DNA of 64,000 nt from a virus. This document shows, piece after piece, positions 7,471 through 15,587 of this stretch. The stretch lies in IMG/VR virus record IMGVR_UViG_3300027704_000008, positions 1 to 64,000 of that record. One strand, 5' to 3'. The notes beneath the pieces were generated by a model that ran no database searches, was not told the DNA's origin, and was given only the letters and a program-made list of their open reading frames with translations. Made by a program: the position numbers and the translations under genes. Position 1 is the stretch's first letter. Each line of letters opens with the position of its first letter.

Positions 7471-7939
7471 TTATAAGTTCTACCTGAGGAGAGTTATAGA
7501 CGGAGATAGTATAGAGGGGGATATCGACCTAGGGTTTGATACGTATCTGCGAAAGGTGATTGTTCGCCTGCAGGGCATAGACGCCCCTGAGATCCGACGA
7601 TTAAGTTATATCGACGATGACGAGCTGAACGACAGAATCAAAGCGTATGGCAAGCATGTGAAGCGATGGCTTGAACAAGAGTTACAGGATAAGATATTGT
7701 ACATACAGACAGAGTACGATGATGAAAAGGACAAGTACGGGCGGATCCTCGGAGACCTGTACGTTATTAATGATGGACCTCCTCTTCAAAGTGTTAACGA
7801 GAAGATGGTTGACAATAGCCTTGCGGTGGTGTATAATGGTTCTTCTAGTAGGGAAGAACTGTACAGCGTTCATGTTAGAAATATGAACGAGCTTATACTC
7901 AAGGGTTTATACGAGGAACAATCCGGTGATACTAATTGA
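7463..7939 (+). CDS. Thermonuclease-like (staphylococcal nuclease fold) protein
   Basis: 158 aa. The SNase OB-fold motifs are present in order: RVIDGDS (9-15), VRLQGIDAPE with the catalytic Arg, Asp and Glu, GKHVKRWLEQ, and DKYGRILGDL with the second catalytic Arg. There is no signal peptide, so it acts in the host cytoplasm, perhaps degrading host DNA or RNA to feed the reductase encoded upstream. It overlaps the preceding gene by 8 nt and the RNase H-like gene by 14 nt, consistent with a compact DNA-metabolism operon. Confidence 0.9.
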   Translation: MYDYKFYLRRVIDGDSIEGDIDLGFDTYLRKVIVRLQGIDAPEIRRLSYIDDDELNDRIKAYGKHVKRWLEQELQDKILYIQTEYDDEKDKYGRILGDLYVINDGPPLQSVNEKMVDNSLAVVYNGSSSREELYSVHVRNMNELILKGLYEEQSGDTN

Positions 7940-8774
7940 CTACAACGCAATAGCAATATCAAATGTCATAGCTACAAAACTTCAAGTCGACGAGAACATG
8001 ATTCGACATCAGATACTGAACAGTATCCGAATACATAGAGCCAAGCACACCGCAAAGTGTGGTGAGGTAGTTATATGCTGTGATGCTGGTAACTACTGGC
8101 GCAAGGATGATTTTCCTCAATACAAGCACTCTCGCGGTAAGACCCGCGATACAGATAAGTTAGACTGGGATGAACTGTTCCGCATCATCGAGCTTGTTTT
8201 GGCGGAGCTACGAGACAACTTTCCATACAAAGTAATTCGTATAGATAGATGTGAGGCTGATGATATTATTGCTGAGCTATGTGAGTACACTCAGGAGTTT
8301 GGACAGTATGAGCGCATGATGATTATATCGGGAGATAAAGACTTTGCGCAACTACAGAAACATGATAACATTGCCCAGTACGCCCCAGTGCAACGCAAGT
8401 TTATCAAGGAGGATAACGCTAAGGGGTTTTTAGCAGAACACATTCTCAAAGGAGACGCTGCTGACGGTATTCCTAATGTGTTATCCCAGGACGATTGCTT
8501 CGTTGAAGGGATTAGACAGACACCCCTCCGTAGAAAAGTTGTTGATCAGCTTCTGGCTGATCCTAATGCTCTTGGAGAAGGTGTATATCGTAATATTCAG
8601 CGCAACGCAAAGCTGATAGATTTAACACAAATACCCGTTTCTCTAAAGGAGCAGATTATAAATAGTTTTAATAGCCAACGGCCAGCGGCGAATAAGGGTA
8701 AGGTATTGAACTACTTAATAGAAAAACAATGTAGACTTTTGATTGAAAGCGCAGGAGATTTTGTAAATGGCTAA
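7926..8774 (+). CDS. rnh: T4 RNase H-like 5'-3' exonuclease (FEN family)
   Basis: 282 aa from a GTG start that lies inside the end of the nuclease gene. Acidic metal ligands of the FEN/PIN fold appear in order: ILIDYN (Asp5), CCDAG (Asp53), CEADDIIAE (Glu110, Asp112, Asp113), SGDKDF (Asp137, Asp139) and GDAADGIPNV (Asp177, Asp180). This matches T4 RNase H, which removes lagging-strand primers and adjacent DNA. Length is close to T4's 305. Overlap with the next gene is 8 nt. Confidence 0.93.
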   Translation: MILIDYNAIAISNVIATKLQVDENMIRHQILNSIRIHRAKHTAKCGEVVICCDAGNYWRKDDFPQYKHSRGKTRDTDKLDWDELFRIIELVLAELRDNFPYKVIRIDRCEADDIIAELCEYTQEFGQYERMMIISGDKDFAQLQKHDNIAQYAPVQRKFIKEDNAKGFLAEHILKGDAADGIPNVLSQDDCFVEGIRQTPLRRKVVDQLLADPNALGEGVYRNIQRNAKLIDLTQIPVSLKEQIINSFNSQRPAANKGKVLNYLIEKQCRLLIESAGDFVNG

Positions 8775-9201
8775 TTTCAGTAAGCCCCTAGAAATACACG
8801 AAATGATGGCTAAAGTATCCGCAGCGAAGACCCGCTTGGATAAAATTACGCTACTAAAAAGTTATAACCACCACGCTATGCTAGATGTGATGCGCGGTGC
8901 TTTTGATGATGCTGTTCAATGGAACCTTCCGGAAGGGAAGCCTCCATATAAAGCCAATGTTCCAGAATCTGTACCTTCTAGCCTTCTAAAGCAAAATCAG
9001 AAATTTAAGTATTTCGTGAAAGGCCCACTAAGCGAAAGCCTGACCACGGTCAAGCGCGAGCAAATTTTTGTTCAGGTATTGGAATCCATCCACCCCGCCG
9101 ATGCTGAGGTTGTTATCAATATGATCAACAAGAAGTCGCCCGGCAAAGGAATAACCAAGAAGTTGGTACAGGAGGCGTACCCAGATTTGATTAGACTATA
9201 A
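8767..9201 (+). CDS. DUF6433-type conserved T4-like phage protein
   Basis: 144 aa, all-helical in appearance. The pattern EIHEMMAKVSAAKTRLDKITLLKSY ... LPEGKPPYKANVPE ... FVKGP ... KREQIFVQVLESIHPADAEVV ... VQEAYPDL is that of a family widely conserved among T4-like phages of marine hosts. Its function is not known to me. It overlaps the exonuclease gene by 8 nt, suggesting a role tied to replication. Confidence 0.78.
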   Translation: MANFSKPLEIHEMMAKVSAAKTRLDKITLLKSYNHHAMLDVMRGAFDDAVQWNLPEGKPPYKANVPESVPSSLLKQNQKFKYFVKGPLSESLTTVKREQIFVQVLESIHPADAEVVINMINKKSPGKGITKKLVQEAYPDLIRL

Positions 9202-9224
9202 TGTTCTATTAACAAGGAGAAGCG

Positions 9225-9389
9225 ATGCTACAGCAGCAATTGCAGCGTTTGCAGCAAGATTCAAAACAACTTGAACATTACATCCACCGATTGAATAAAC
9301 AAGGGAATAAGGCCCTAGCTTGCAATATGATTAAAAAAGCGGAGTTTTTAAATCAACACATTGCTAATATACAGCAAACAATTCAATAA
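9225..9389 (+). CDS. Small coiled-coil protein
   Basis: 54 aa, found only as a short frame. A good ribosome-binding site (AAGGAG) lies 5 nt before ATG 9225. The sequence is Gln- and Leu-rich (MLQQQLQRLQQDSKQLEHYI ...) with a heptad-like pattern over most of its length, ending at TAA 9387-9389. Likely a helical dimer; function unknown. Confidence 0.65.
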   Translation: MLQQQLQRLQQDSKQLEHYIHRLNKQGNKALACNMIKKAEFLNQHIANIQQTIQ

Positions 9390-9409
9390 GGAAGGTGATC
9401 ATATCTGCT

Positions 9410-9429
9410 CAGCCCCAGCAATGGGGCTG
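9410..9429 (+). terminator. Hairpin between two small genes
   Basis: CAGCCCC (9410-9416) pairs perfectly with GGGGCTG (9423-9429) around AGCAAT, followed by TTCTATTT. The U-run is interrupted, so this is either a weak terminator or attenuator, or an mRNA-processing or stability element in the leader of the gene at 9451. Confidence 0.5.
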
Positions 9430-9450
9430 TTCTATTTACGGAAACTAATT

Positions 9451-9684
9451 ATGCCTATATACACATTACGCAATAAAGACACTGGGGAAACACAAGAACG
9501 TCAGATGTCAATATCAAGCAAGGAAGCTCTCATTGAAGAAGGAGAGTTTGAGCAAATTCATACCAAGTTAGCTAGCATTGTTTCTAGCCGGGGCAGCACG
9601 CTTGGACAAACTTCGGGCGACTGGAAAGACCTGTTAAAGCGAACCAAAAAAGGGTCTGGTAAAGGGAATACCATTAACACATGA
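9451..9684 (+). CDS. Conserved small T4-like phage protein (FmdB-like start)
   Basis: 77 aa. The frame is open from 9361, but ATG 9451 is chosen because family members start MPxYxxRNKDTGE and because the hairpin at 9410-9429 lies in the upstream part. The N-terminal MPIYTLRNKDTGETQE resembles the first strands of FmdB-type zinc ribbons, but the cysteines are missing. The C-terminal DLLKRTKKGSGKGNTINT is basic with the conserved GxGNTINT ending. Its stop overlaps the phoH start. Function unknown. Confidence 0.75.
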   Translation: MPIYTLRNKDTGETQERQMSISSKEALIEEGEFEQIHTKLASIVSSRGSTLGQTSGDWKDLLKRTKKGSGKGNTINT

Positions 9685-10373
9685 GTAGACGATCAGAGAC
9701 CAACCCCATTCATATCAAAATAGATCAACTCAGAGTATTTGATCCATTAACCCCACACCAAAAGGAAGCATTCGATGCATGGAAGCAGGGAAATCATCTT
9801 ATCCTATCTGGGTCAGCTGGAACCGGTAAAACCTTCATAGCCTTATATCTTGCTCTGCAGGAGTCGTTAGATAAGTCAACTCCATATGAAGAGGTTCGTA
9901 TCATACGATCAATTGTGCCCACACGAGACATTGGACACTTACCTGGTACAGCAGAAGAAAAGCTACAGGCATACGCCGGACCTTACAAAGGAGTGGTCAG
10001 TCAACTGTTCGAAAGATCAGATGCATATGATACACTTGTACAGCAGAGAGATATAGCATTTGAGTCAACATCTTACCTACGAGGAGTCACCTTCGATAAC
10101 AGCATCGTTATCGTAGACGAGCTGCAGAATCTTAACTTCCACGAATTAGATAGTGTTATAACTCGTATAGGTAATAATAGTAAGATAATCTTCTGCGGTG
10201 ATTATTATCAAACAGATTTTAAAAGGGAAGGTGAAAAGAAAGAGTGCCTAGAGTTTATTGATATCGTGGAGCAGTTGAGAAACTTCTCCCACATAGAATT
10301 TACTTGGGACGATATCGTAAGAAGCGACTTCGTTAGAGACTATATAATGACGAAGGAGATGAGGAGAGCGTAA
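9681..10373 (+). CDS. phoH: PhoH-like ATPase
   Basis: 230 aa. Walker A is GSAGTGKT (44-51) and Walker B is IVIVDELQNL (from about 142), followed by a sensor-type ISRIGNNSKIIFCGD-like stretch. This is the PhoH branch of SF1 helicase-like ATPases, common in marine phages and often called phosphate-starvation related, although its biochemical role in phages is unsettled. It overlaps the previous gene (ATGA) and is followed by the endolysin after 1 nt. Confidence 0.92.
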   Translation: MSRRSETNPIHIKIDQLRVFDPLTPHQKEAFDAWKQGNHLILSGSAGTGKTFIALYLALQESLDKSTPYEEVRIIRSIVPTRDIGHLPGTAEEKLQAYAGPYKGVVSQLFERSDAYDTLVQQRDIAFESTSYLRGVTFDNSIVIVDELQNLNFHELDSVITRIGNNSKIIFCGDYYQTDFKREGEKKECLEFIDIVEQLRNFSHIEFTWDDIVRSDFVRDYIMTKEMRRA

Positions 10374-10374
10374 G

Positions 10375-10794
10375 ATGTATAAGCCGGACAATTTTATTAT
10401 CCAAGAGCTAGTTGATCCTGAACTATATGAAATGTTTAAGGACAATGAAGATGTTATGTGGAGGATGTTTGATGAGGAGGCTTTGCGGGGTCTGCAGTGG
10501 CTTAGAGACCGGTTCGGATCAGCTACAGTTAATAGCTGGGAGATGGGTGGCGATCGAAAGTGGTCTGGTATGCGAACAACTAAAAGTCCATACTATAGCC
10601 AGGGCTCTATGCACAGCTGTGGTAAAGCGTTTGATATCATCTTTGATAACTACACTGCCGAAGAGGTCCGTGAAGAACTCAAGCTACTTGGAAACACTCC
10701 CCATATAACTCGATATGAAGATGACGTTTCTTGGACACATATGGATACCAAACCAACCAACACTCCAGACAAAGACTACTACTTTAAAGTTTAG
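10375..10794 (+). CDS. M15-type peptidoglycan peptidase (endolysin)
   Basis: 139 aa. Zinc-site motifs of the M15/Hedgehog-DD-peptidase fold are present: GSMHSCGKAFDI (His80, Asp87) and SWTHMD (His122, with Asp124). This fold includes the T5 endolysin and cleaves stem peptides of peptidoglycan. There is no signal peptide or membrane segment, so release would need a holin; the EF-hand membrane protein two genes downstream and the 3TM protein at 2854 are candidates. The gene starts 1 nt after the phoH stop. Confidence 0.85.
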   Translation: MYKPDNFIIQELVDPELYEMFKDNEDVMWRMFDEEALRGLQWLRDRFGSATVNSWEMGGDRKWSGMRTTKSPYYSQGSMHSCGKAFDIIFDNYTAEEVREELKLLGNTPHITRYEDDVSWTHMDTKPTNTPDKDYYFKV

Positions 10795-10806
10795 GATGAT
10801 TAAATA

Positions 10807-10938
10807 ATGGCTAAATATACGCGCCACGATCAGCGTAATAAGAAGCGAAATAAACACAAGTGCGAGTCGAGGGATGGACGTCACTCCCCAAAAGTTAAGC
10901 GGGTAGGAAAAACCCCAACGGGAGTGCTAGCCGCATGA
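10807..10938 (+). CDS. Small highly basic protein
   Basis: 43 aa, more than one third Lys/Arg/His (MAKYTRHDQRNKKRNKHK ...). The stop TGA overlaps the next ATG as ATGA, and the start lies 12 nt after the endolysin stop, which supports translation. No family was recognised; it may bind nucleic acid. Confidence 0.6.
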   Translation: MAKYTRHDQRNKKRNKHKCESRDGRHSPKVKRVGKTPTGVLAA

Positions 10939-11219
10939 AGATTGATCTTAACGACGATGATGTCATAACTGAAAAGGAGTTGGACCTTTCACGACAGATA
11001 GCCGATCTAAGAAATGATCAGCTCAAGTGGGACGCGCAACGACATATGGCGTGGGTGGCTTTGTGGTCAATGGTACTCACTGTTGCTCTGATATTAACAG
11101 CTTTCATTAGCAACGAGCGAGTCACTTCTATTCGACCAATCATAGAAGTATTCATATTTGCTCAGAGTGGAGTGGTAGCGTTCTTCTTTGGTTTCTCAGC
11201 GTGGCTAAATAAAAAATAA
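10935..11219 (+). CDS. EF-hand two-TM membrane protein, holin candidate
   Basis: 94 aa. Residues 4-15 (DLNDDDVITEKE) form a canonical 12-residue EF-hand loop: acidic or Asn at positions 1, 3 and 5, Ile at 8, Glu at 12. A charged helix follows, then two membrane segments (about 40-60 and 70-90), ending in GFSAWLNKK. T4-like phages of marine bacteria carry similar proteins. Position right after the endolysin suggests a holin or lysis regulator, possibly calcium-responsive; this is inference. Confidence 0.7.
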   Translation: MKIDLNDDDVITEKELDLSRQIADLRNDQLKWDAQRHMAWVALWSMVLTVALILTAFISNERVTSIRPIIEVFIFAQSGVVAFFFGFSAWLNKK

Positions 11220-11224
11220 AGTAG

Positions 11225-11253
11225 TTGTATATGTACTGGAAATACAGTATAAT
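11225..11253 (+). promoter_or_regulatory. Sigma70-type promoter for the sugar cluster
   Basis: TTGTAT (11225-11230), 17-nt spacer, TATAAT (11248-11253). It lies in the only real gap before the glycosyltransferase block, 33 nt upstream of the first ATG. The -35 is weaker than at the other sites. Confidence 0.7.
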
Positions 11254-11285
11254 ATACATCATATGTTGACGTAGGATTTTTTGTA

Positions 11286-12035
11286 ATGAAGAACTTAGTT
11301 TATCAGTATTACATTCCATATGAAGCTGGTGATAAAGACATCGGCGGCGCTTCAATGCCTAATTGGGCATTATCCGGATCCACTTCAGCTAAATCATATG
11401 CTGCACATTGTGGCGCAGATTATATGTTGAGTCACGATCGACTCTACCCTCACCTCGACCCTCGACTAGAATCCCTCCAGTTAATTCACGATCCAACATT
11501 TGAACAGTATGATCATATCCTGGCTCTCGATCTTGATATGATTATTGCTACTCGTGAAAATATATTTGAACTGCCTATACAAGACATTGCTATGGTACAC
11601 GAGCTTGGTGTTTTCACAGGAAATTCAGCTGGTTGGATTAACAAGATTATGAATCATCCCATGGAGCAGAGAGGTGTCAGAGCTTATGGCCGTCATCTAT
11701 TTGGATCCGATTGGGATTTTCCTAAATCAACTTTGTATCCACAAGAACAGTTTCGATACATGAATGGAGGTCTGCAACTTTGGTCCGCTGCAGGTAGATT
11801 AAAAGCCAGAGAGAACTTCAGATGTGTTAATCATTATTATGCCCACACTCGATACACGGAGCAGATGTATATCAACATACAATTATCTCAACCAATGTTC
11901 AACGTCACAGAATTAGATACTTCGTGGAACCGGCTAGCTTATCAATGGCCCGGAAAAAAACCTGATGGTAAGATTAATCACTTTCTCGGACAGTCTAAGT
12001 CAATGATGAGTCAATATGGGAACTTGCACCAATGA
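11286..12035 (+). CDS. GT-A-type glycosyltransferase, MKNLVYQY family
   Basis: 249 aa. It starts MKNLVYQYYIPYE and carries a DxD metal and sugar-nucleotide motif in LALDLDMII (Asp82, Asp84), as in GT8-like retaining enzymes. FRYMNGGLQLWSAAG resembles the NxG acceptor-side motif. It is the first of four related genes (also 14763, 15587, 16246) that share the N-terminal strand, an aligned QYDxxLxLDxD block and a C-terminal HF-type segment. The acceptor is unknown: host surface glycan, virion protein and DNA are all possible. Confidence 0.75.
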   Translation: MKNLVYQYYIPYEAGDKDIGGASMPNWALSGSTSAKSYAAHCGADYMLSHDRLYPHLDPRLESLQLIHDPTFEQYDHILALDLDMIIATRENIFELPIQDIAMVHELGVFTGNSAGWINKIMNHPMEQRGVRAYGRHLFGSDWDFPKSTLYPQEQFRYMNGGLQLWSAAGRLKARENFRCVNHYYAHTRYTEQMYINIQLSQPMFNVTELDTSWNRLAYQWPGKKPDGKINHFLGQSKSMMSQYGNLHQ

Positions 12036-12622
12036 GCAATTACCTTGAAGTAGGCGCATCTAAACAAAGAGGATTGAACTGGATGTTGATTGGATTCAAT
12101 GTCCACGATATGACAAATCTACCAATACCGATGGTATCAGATAATGAGTTTGATGGTGTATATTCTGAGCACTTCATTGAGCACTTATACAAGTATCAAG
12201 GTATTAATTTTTTGAAGGAGTGTATGCGAATACTCAAGCCTGGTGGCACTATTCGAATCTGCTGGCCAGCATACGAATACGTTGAACGGTTGGTTGGTCC
12301 CGAGGATTTGACTAAGGACGAGTTTGTTGATGAGTATTACAATTTATATATCAAACCTAAACAGCATGATGAGTTTAAAGAGCATATGCATAGATCGCCT
12401 CAAGAACAAGTCGCGTTGAATATTATACATCAAGCTGGTCAGCATTTGCACGTTTGGGCCAAGACAGAATTGATGCAGGAGCTTTCGGACTTGGGATATG
12501 TGAACGTAGTCGATTGTGAATATGGTAAGAGTTCTATTATTGACTTCAATAATATTGAGACACCAGGAAGACTCAGAGAACTCCATTCCAGTCAAATTGA
12601 AGCTACAAAACCTAGGAATTAA
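12032..12622 (+). CDS. Class I SAM-dependent methyltransferase, copy 1
   Basis: 196 aa. The core is NEFDGVYSEHFIEHL ... LKECMRILKPGGTIRICWP, the motif post-I to motif III pattern of small-molecule or sugar methyltransferases. It starts YLEVGASKQRGLNW, a reduced motif I. The C-terminal SSIIDFNNIETPGRLRELHS is shared with the next gene. It overlaps the upstream transferase by 4 nt. Probably methylates a sugar of the glycan built by this cluster. Confidence 0.78.
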   Translation: MSNYLEVGASKQRGLNWMLIGFNVHDMTNLPIPMVSDNEFDGVYSEHFIEHLYKYQGINFLKECMRILKPGGTIRICWPAYEYVERLVGPEDLTKDEFVDEYYNLYIKPKQHDEFKEHMHRSPQEQVALNIIHQAGQHLHVWAKTELMQELSDLGYVNVVDCEYGKSSIIDFNNIETPGRLRELHSSQIEATKPRN

Positions 12623-12624
12623 TT

Positions 12625-13227
12625 ATGGCCACTTATTTAGAAATAGCAGCAGCCCGTAAACGTGGTCTCAATTGGGACGGCATTAGAGATGTTCCAATGG
12701 ATGGTTGTATGGTATATGATATGACCAACCTACCTATGAAGGGTGTGCAAGATAATACTTATGATGGTGTATATTCTGAGCACTTCATTGAGCACCTGCA
12801 CAAATATCAAGGCATCAATTTTCTAAAAGAATGTCTCCGTGTAATGAAACCAGGCGGCACCGTGCGCACATGCTGGCCCCCATATGATATTATAAAACGG
12901 TTAACCAGTAACGAAGATCTTTCTACTGATGAGTTTGTACAACACTATTACAACTTCTATGTTCAGAAACATAAGTTTGCTCCTCCAGGTAATGAGCACC
13001 GGAGCATGCAAGAACAAGTGGCTTTAGGTTTATTGCATCAATCTGGTGAACACAAATATCTCTGGGGTAAGCAAGAACTGATCGATACGCTTGGGGGGTT
13101 GGGTTTTGTTAATGTCAAGGAGTGCTCTTATAATAAAAGTTCTATATTAGATTTCAACGGTATAGAAACACCAGGTAGGATAAGAATGTTACATTCAGTG
13201 ATAGTAGAGGCATGTAAGCCGTGCTAA
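12625..13227 (+). CDS. Class I SAM-dependent methyltransferase, copy 2
   Basis: 200 aa and a tandem paralogue of the previous gene: DGVYSEHFIEHLHKYQGINF matches it nearly residue for residue, as do LKPGG/MKPGG and SSILDFNGIETPGR. A 34-nt DNA stretch is identical between the two (12151-12184 and 12762-12795), pointing to a fairly recent duplication. Differences cluster in the N-terminal 30 residues and at 115-125, so substrate choice may have diverged. Confidence 0.78.
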   Translation: MATYLEIAAARKRGLNWDGIRDVPMDGCMVYDMTNLPMKGVQDNTYDGVYSEHFIEHLHKYQGINFLKECLRVMKPGGTVRTCWPPYDIIKRLTSNEDLSTDEFVQHYYNFYVQKHKFAPPGNEHRSMQEQVALGLLHQSGEHKYLWGKQELIDTLGGLGFVNVKECSYNKSSILDFNGIETPGRIRMLHSVIVEACKPC

Positions 13228-13760
13228 CCATAATTGTATTGTATAAAGACACACCGGACATATTTAAAGAATATTGGTTACCCTTGATATACAAACATGG
13301 AGGGCAAGGGGCTCTACACGGAGCATGCTTGGAGTTTATTATTGTCGATAACGGATCAGATAATCCGTTGCCGGATCAAGGAATAAAAAATCTAAGAATA
13401 TACACCGCAGCAAAAACATTGCCTAATGATCAAGCCATCGGCATGGCGATTAGATATGCTCAAAATGAGTTAATACTTATTACGGATATTCATTCGTTGC
13501 CCACATATCAAACCATGACATTACTACAAGACCTATATAATAAGAATCAAACAATTTGGCCAGTGTGGTTTGACGCTCCCGACGTTAAATGTGAAAATGC
13601 CTTCTCTATACTGAGATCCGATTTTAAGAAACATAATGATATCCGAAAATGCGCCCAGCTAACTCAATCCTCGGTAGACTCTACAGCTAGTATGTATCGG
13701 GTTCCGTGGAGCATAATTATAGACAAAAACGCCGCTCGAATAAAAGCTCTTTATGAATAA
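13221..13760 (+). CDS. Short GT2-like glycosyltransferase
   Basis: 179 aa. The N-terminus LTIIVLYKDTPDIF and LEFIIVDNGSDNPLPD are the GT2 nucleotide-binding strands, and ILITDIHSLP replaces the usual DxD. It is much shorter than typical GT2 enzymes (over 230 aa) and lacks the C-terminal membrane-association region. It overlaps both neighbours by 7-8 nt. It may be a minimal or degenerate transferase. Confidence 0.62.
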   Translation: MLTIIVLYKDTPDIFKEYWLPLIYKHGGQGALHGACLEFIIVDNGSDNPLPDQGIKNLRIYTAAKTLPNDQAIGMAIRYAQNELILITDIHSLPTYQTMTLLQDLYNKNQTIWPVWFDAPDVKCENAFSILRSDFKKHNDIRKCAQLTQSSVDSTASMYRVPWSIIIDKNAARIKALYE

Positions 13761-14766
13761 TATACTTGTTGTGGGCGCAGGATTATCTGGGGCAGTTATT
13801 GCTAGGGAACTTGCTGAATTTGGTTGTAATGTGCATGTTATAGACAAGAGGGATCATGTTGCCGGAAACGCTTATGATTATCAAGATTCGTATACCGGTA
13901 TACGAATACATAAATATGGTCCTCATATATTTCACACCAATAACAAAAAAGCCTTCACTTGGTTCACTCGCTTTGGTGAGTGGGTTAATTATAAACATAA
14001 GGTGAAGGCTAAGTTGAAAAATGGTCAAATGGTGACTCTACCCGTCAATCTGACTACAAAAAGGATTGTCGGCGAAAATAATTTACTCGATGTTTTATTT
14101 CGCCCATATACAAAGAAGATGTGGAACAAAGAAATAGAAGAGTTGTCTCCCACTATTCTAAACCGGTTACCCACCCGAGACGATGATAACGAGTACTATT
14201 TTCCTAATGATCAATATCAATTTATGCCTAAGTCTGGATACACATCTATATTCAAAGAAATATTTGATCACAAAAATATCAAAGTTAGTCTGAACACCCC
14301 TTTCCATAAACATATGAAAAAAGATTATGATCATATATTCAACTCAATGTCTATAGATGAGTATTTTGACTACAGATATGGAAAGTTACCATATAGATCC
14401 ATAAAATTTTTAACGTCCACTTTAGGAGAAACTCAATATTACGGTTTGCCGGTAGTAAATTTTACAGACATGGGACCATTCACGCGCGTAACAGAGTGGA
14501 AGTGTTTTCCATCACACGGTGAAAATAAAAACTGCACAGTCGTGACCTTTGAGGAACCCTGCGACTATATGGACAACAATCTAGAAAGATATTATCCAGT
14601 AAAAGACATAGATGGATCAAATAGAAGGACATATCAATCTTATAAATTATTAGTAGAAGATAATATGACTTTCATCGGTCGGTGTGGAATGTATGTCTAT
14701 ATCGATATGGATCAGGCGATACATTCATCGCTAATAACAGCGCAGAAATTTAAGGATACAATATGA
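13753..14766 (+). CDS. glf: UDP-galactopyranose mutase
   Basis: 337 aa. FAD-binding GAGLSGAVIARELAEFG (8-24) is followed by VIDKRDHVAGNAYD, the hallmark YGPHIFHTN, PYTKKMWN, a substrate-side RVTEWKCFP, and a C-terminal GRCGMYVYIDMDQAIHSSL FAD/GR motif. These order and motifs are those of bacterial Glf, which converts UDP-galactopyranose to UDP-galactofuranose; usual length is about 370 aa, so this is a compact version. Its presence among glycosyltransferases implies the cluster uses Galf, a sugar common in bacterial surface polysaccharides. It overlaps both neighbours. Confidence 0.93.
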   Translation: MNNILVVGAGLSGAVIARELAEFGCNVHVIDKRDHVAGNAYDYQDSYTGIRIHKYGPHIFHTNNKKAFTWFTRFGEWVNYKHKVKAKLKNGQMVTLPVNLTTKRIVGENNLLDVLFRPYTKKMWNKEIEELSPTILNRLPTRDDDNEYYFPNDQYQFMPKSGYTSIFKEIFDHKNIKVSLNTPFHKHMKKDYDHIFNSMSIDEYFDYRYGKLPYRSIKFLTSTLGETQYYGLPVVNFTDMGPFTRVTEWKCFPSHGENKNCTVVTFEEPCDYMDNNLERYYPVKDIDGSNRRTYQSYKLLVEDNMTFIGRCGMYVYIDMDQAIHSSLITAQKFKDTI

Positions 14767-15587
14767 AGAATTTGATATATCAATACTGGGCAGGACCAGA
14801 TAAACCAGGAGTAACAGCCAGCACCGAGAAGATGGCAGAATACGCCAAACGCATCGGCGCGCAATATAGATTTGATAATAATATAATCATTGCTGGACAT
14901 AAGTGTGATGTGCCTATCTATTATGAACCAGCTAATCCGTTGGTGGATGATTCGTTCGATCAATATGATAATGTCGCTTTAGTTGACATTGATGTATTTC
15001 CAATTGATTCACTATCGGAAAATATATTTGAACATTTAAGCGGAGAAGACGCTGGTATATGCACTGAACCCATGCAACCATACTGGAGACAGATATATAA
15101 CGTAGCTAGCATAACAAACACCAATGATATGAGGTGGTGTAGTATACTAAAAGATAATTGGGGTGTAAATTATTCCTTTGATAATGAAGGACGACCAATG
15201 GTATATAATACCGGAGTGGTCGTCATTTCTAAAAAAGGACTGCAAAAGATTAAGAGTACTTGGCCGTCCTTTCAAGAATATATTAATGCTATGCGGCGCG
15301 CTGGCTTACCAAATTTTTACAACTTGTTTCAAGATTATTTCTCGGCCTTTATACATAAAGAGGGTTTTGAGTTCAAGTCTATGCATAATGGTTGGAATTC
15401 GTATGTACATAAACTTGGTGCACGTCCAAATGCTATAGCCAATGATACCAGAACCGATGAAACAAAACTGGTTCATATCATGTTTCGTAATGCAGATAAT
15501 TGGCCAGCAGATGCTCTTTGGCGAGTAACAAATCTACCCGTAACTCTCTGGAATTTACCAGTGCATTCTAACTGGCCAAATGATTGA
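14763..15587 (+). CDS. GT-A-type glycosyltransferase, MKNLIYQYW family
   Basis: 274 aa, starting MKNLIYQYWAGP. The DxD motif is VALVDIDVFP (Asp75, Asp77). PMVYNTGVVVISKKG gives the NTGV acceptor-region signature of GT8-like folds. Asn/Trp-rich C-terminal motifs (HNGWNSYVHK, FRNADNWPADALWR) are distinctive. It overlaps glf by 4 nt, so the Galf donor and this enzyme are probably made together; it is a candidate galactofuranosyltransferase, by context only. Confidence 0.72.
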   Translation: MKNLIYQYWAGPDKPGVTASTEKMAEYAKRIGAQYRFDNNIIIAGHKCDVPIYYEPANPLVDDSFDQYDNVALVDIDVFPIDSLSENIFEHLSGEDAGICTEPMQPYWRQIYNVASITNTNDMRWCSILKDNWGVNYSFDNEGRPMVYNTGVVVISKKGLQKIKSTWPSFQEYINAMRRAGLPNFYNLFQDYFSAFIHKEGFEFKSMHNGWNSYVHKLGARPNAIANDTRTDETKLVHIMFRNADNWPADALWRVTNLPVTLWNLPVHSNWPND

